Shown here: piece after piece, positions 63,765-64,000 of the stretch
Position numbering within the stretch: position 1 is the stretch's first letter
How the letters are laid out: each line of letters starts with the position of its first letter
From: Lamellibrachia satsuma
Lineage: Eukaryota; Annelida; Polychaeta; Sabellida; Siboglinidae
DNA length: 64,000 nt
Reading direction: 5' to 3'
NCBI GenBank assembly: GCA_033239005.1
Contig: BSQZ01000022.1
Location: 1,101,001 to 1,165,000, forward strand
Program-made: the position numbers and the translations under genes
The notes under the pieces: generated by a model
Seen by the model: the letters and a program-made list of their open reading frames with translations, nothing else
What the model was told of the DNA's origin: nothing
Databases searched by the model: none

Positions 63765-64000
63765 CATATATACGTATAAACATACGTACTTGCATACATA
63801 CATAAATACATACATGCATGCATGCATACATACATGCATACATACATGCATACATACATACATACATACATACATACATACATACATACATACATACATA
63901 CATACATACATACATACGTACATACGTACATGCGTACATGCGTACATGCGTACATGCTTACATGCGTACATGCGTACATGCATACATGCATACATACATA
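63560..64000. repeat. (CATA)n/(GCAT)n microsatellite to the window end
   Basis: Over 400 bp of CATA tetramers with GCAT and CGTA variants, continuing past the window. Confidence 0.97.

Overview
The window is animal nuclear DNA. Its genes are split by GT-AG introns plus one AT-AC intron, it uses AATAAA signals, it holds many decayed LINE (non-LTR retrotransposon) pieces, and its microsatellites are very long. I see no rRNA, functional tRNA, CRISPR array or prokaryotic operon. The mix of POMK, a mitochondrial ES1/GATD3-type gene, a ciliary C1a-projection (CFAP119-like) gene and a lineage-restricted secreted Cys-rich gene, together with the CR1-like and RTE-like LINEs and a nuclease-like element family I recall as expanded in molluscs, cnidarians and lancelets, suggests a marine invertebrate, perhaps a mollusc. 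The taxon is an inference.

Layout. 0-2.1 kb: a two-exon POMK gene on the minus strand. 2.5-6.2 kb: a decayed gene of a PIN/FEN-like family lying between inverted copies of one repeat, probably a large DNA element. 7-14.8 kb: no confident gene; LINE 3' scraps, microsatellites, a GC-rich patch and a small hairpin. 14.8-27.1 kb: the ES1/GATD3-like gene on the plus strand, seven coding exons, with two alternative TATA-driven first exons (14865 and 19794), each encoding its own mitochondrial leader, and a last intron of U12 AT-AC type. A Ulp1-PHD fragment sits between the two first exons on the other strand. 28-29 kb: a truncated LINE. 29.46-40.18 kb: the eight-exon CFAP119-like gene on the minus strand. 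Its intron 4 carries about 16 tandem copies of a 53-bp unit made from its own splice acceptor plus the start of exon 5, and its exon 4 is flanked by complementary intronic repeats.

41-58 kb is a graveyard of at least eight LINE relics of several families. One is a CR1-like copy with a 530-codon open reverse transcriptase frame. Tandem arrays are embedded in the relics, one of them built from the reverse transcriptase YADD motif. A possible first exon of an unidentified minus-strand gene lies at 44.8 kb. 55.7-64 kb is dominated by extreme microsatellites (about 90 CA, about 81 CGG, long AT and CATA runs); three of the AT-containing blocks are enclosed by inverted repeats. In this region, at 60.4-62.7 kb on the minus strand, is a four-exon gene for a 93-residue secreted protein with ten cysteines and a duplicated C-x3-C-x6-C-x3-C module. 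It matches no family I recognise and is, with the CFAP119 splice-site array and the ES1 dual leader, the most novel item in the window.

The genes are unrelated in function (O-mannosyl glycan phosphorylation, mitochondrial DJ-1/PfpI-like protein, ciliary motility, secreted peptide) and each appears to have its own promoter. Exon borders were derived by hand from splice signals, reading phase and remembered family sequences, not from transcripts.
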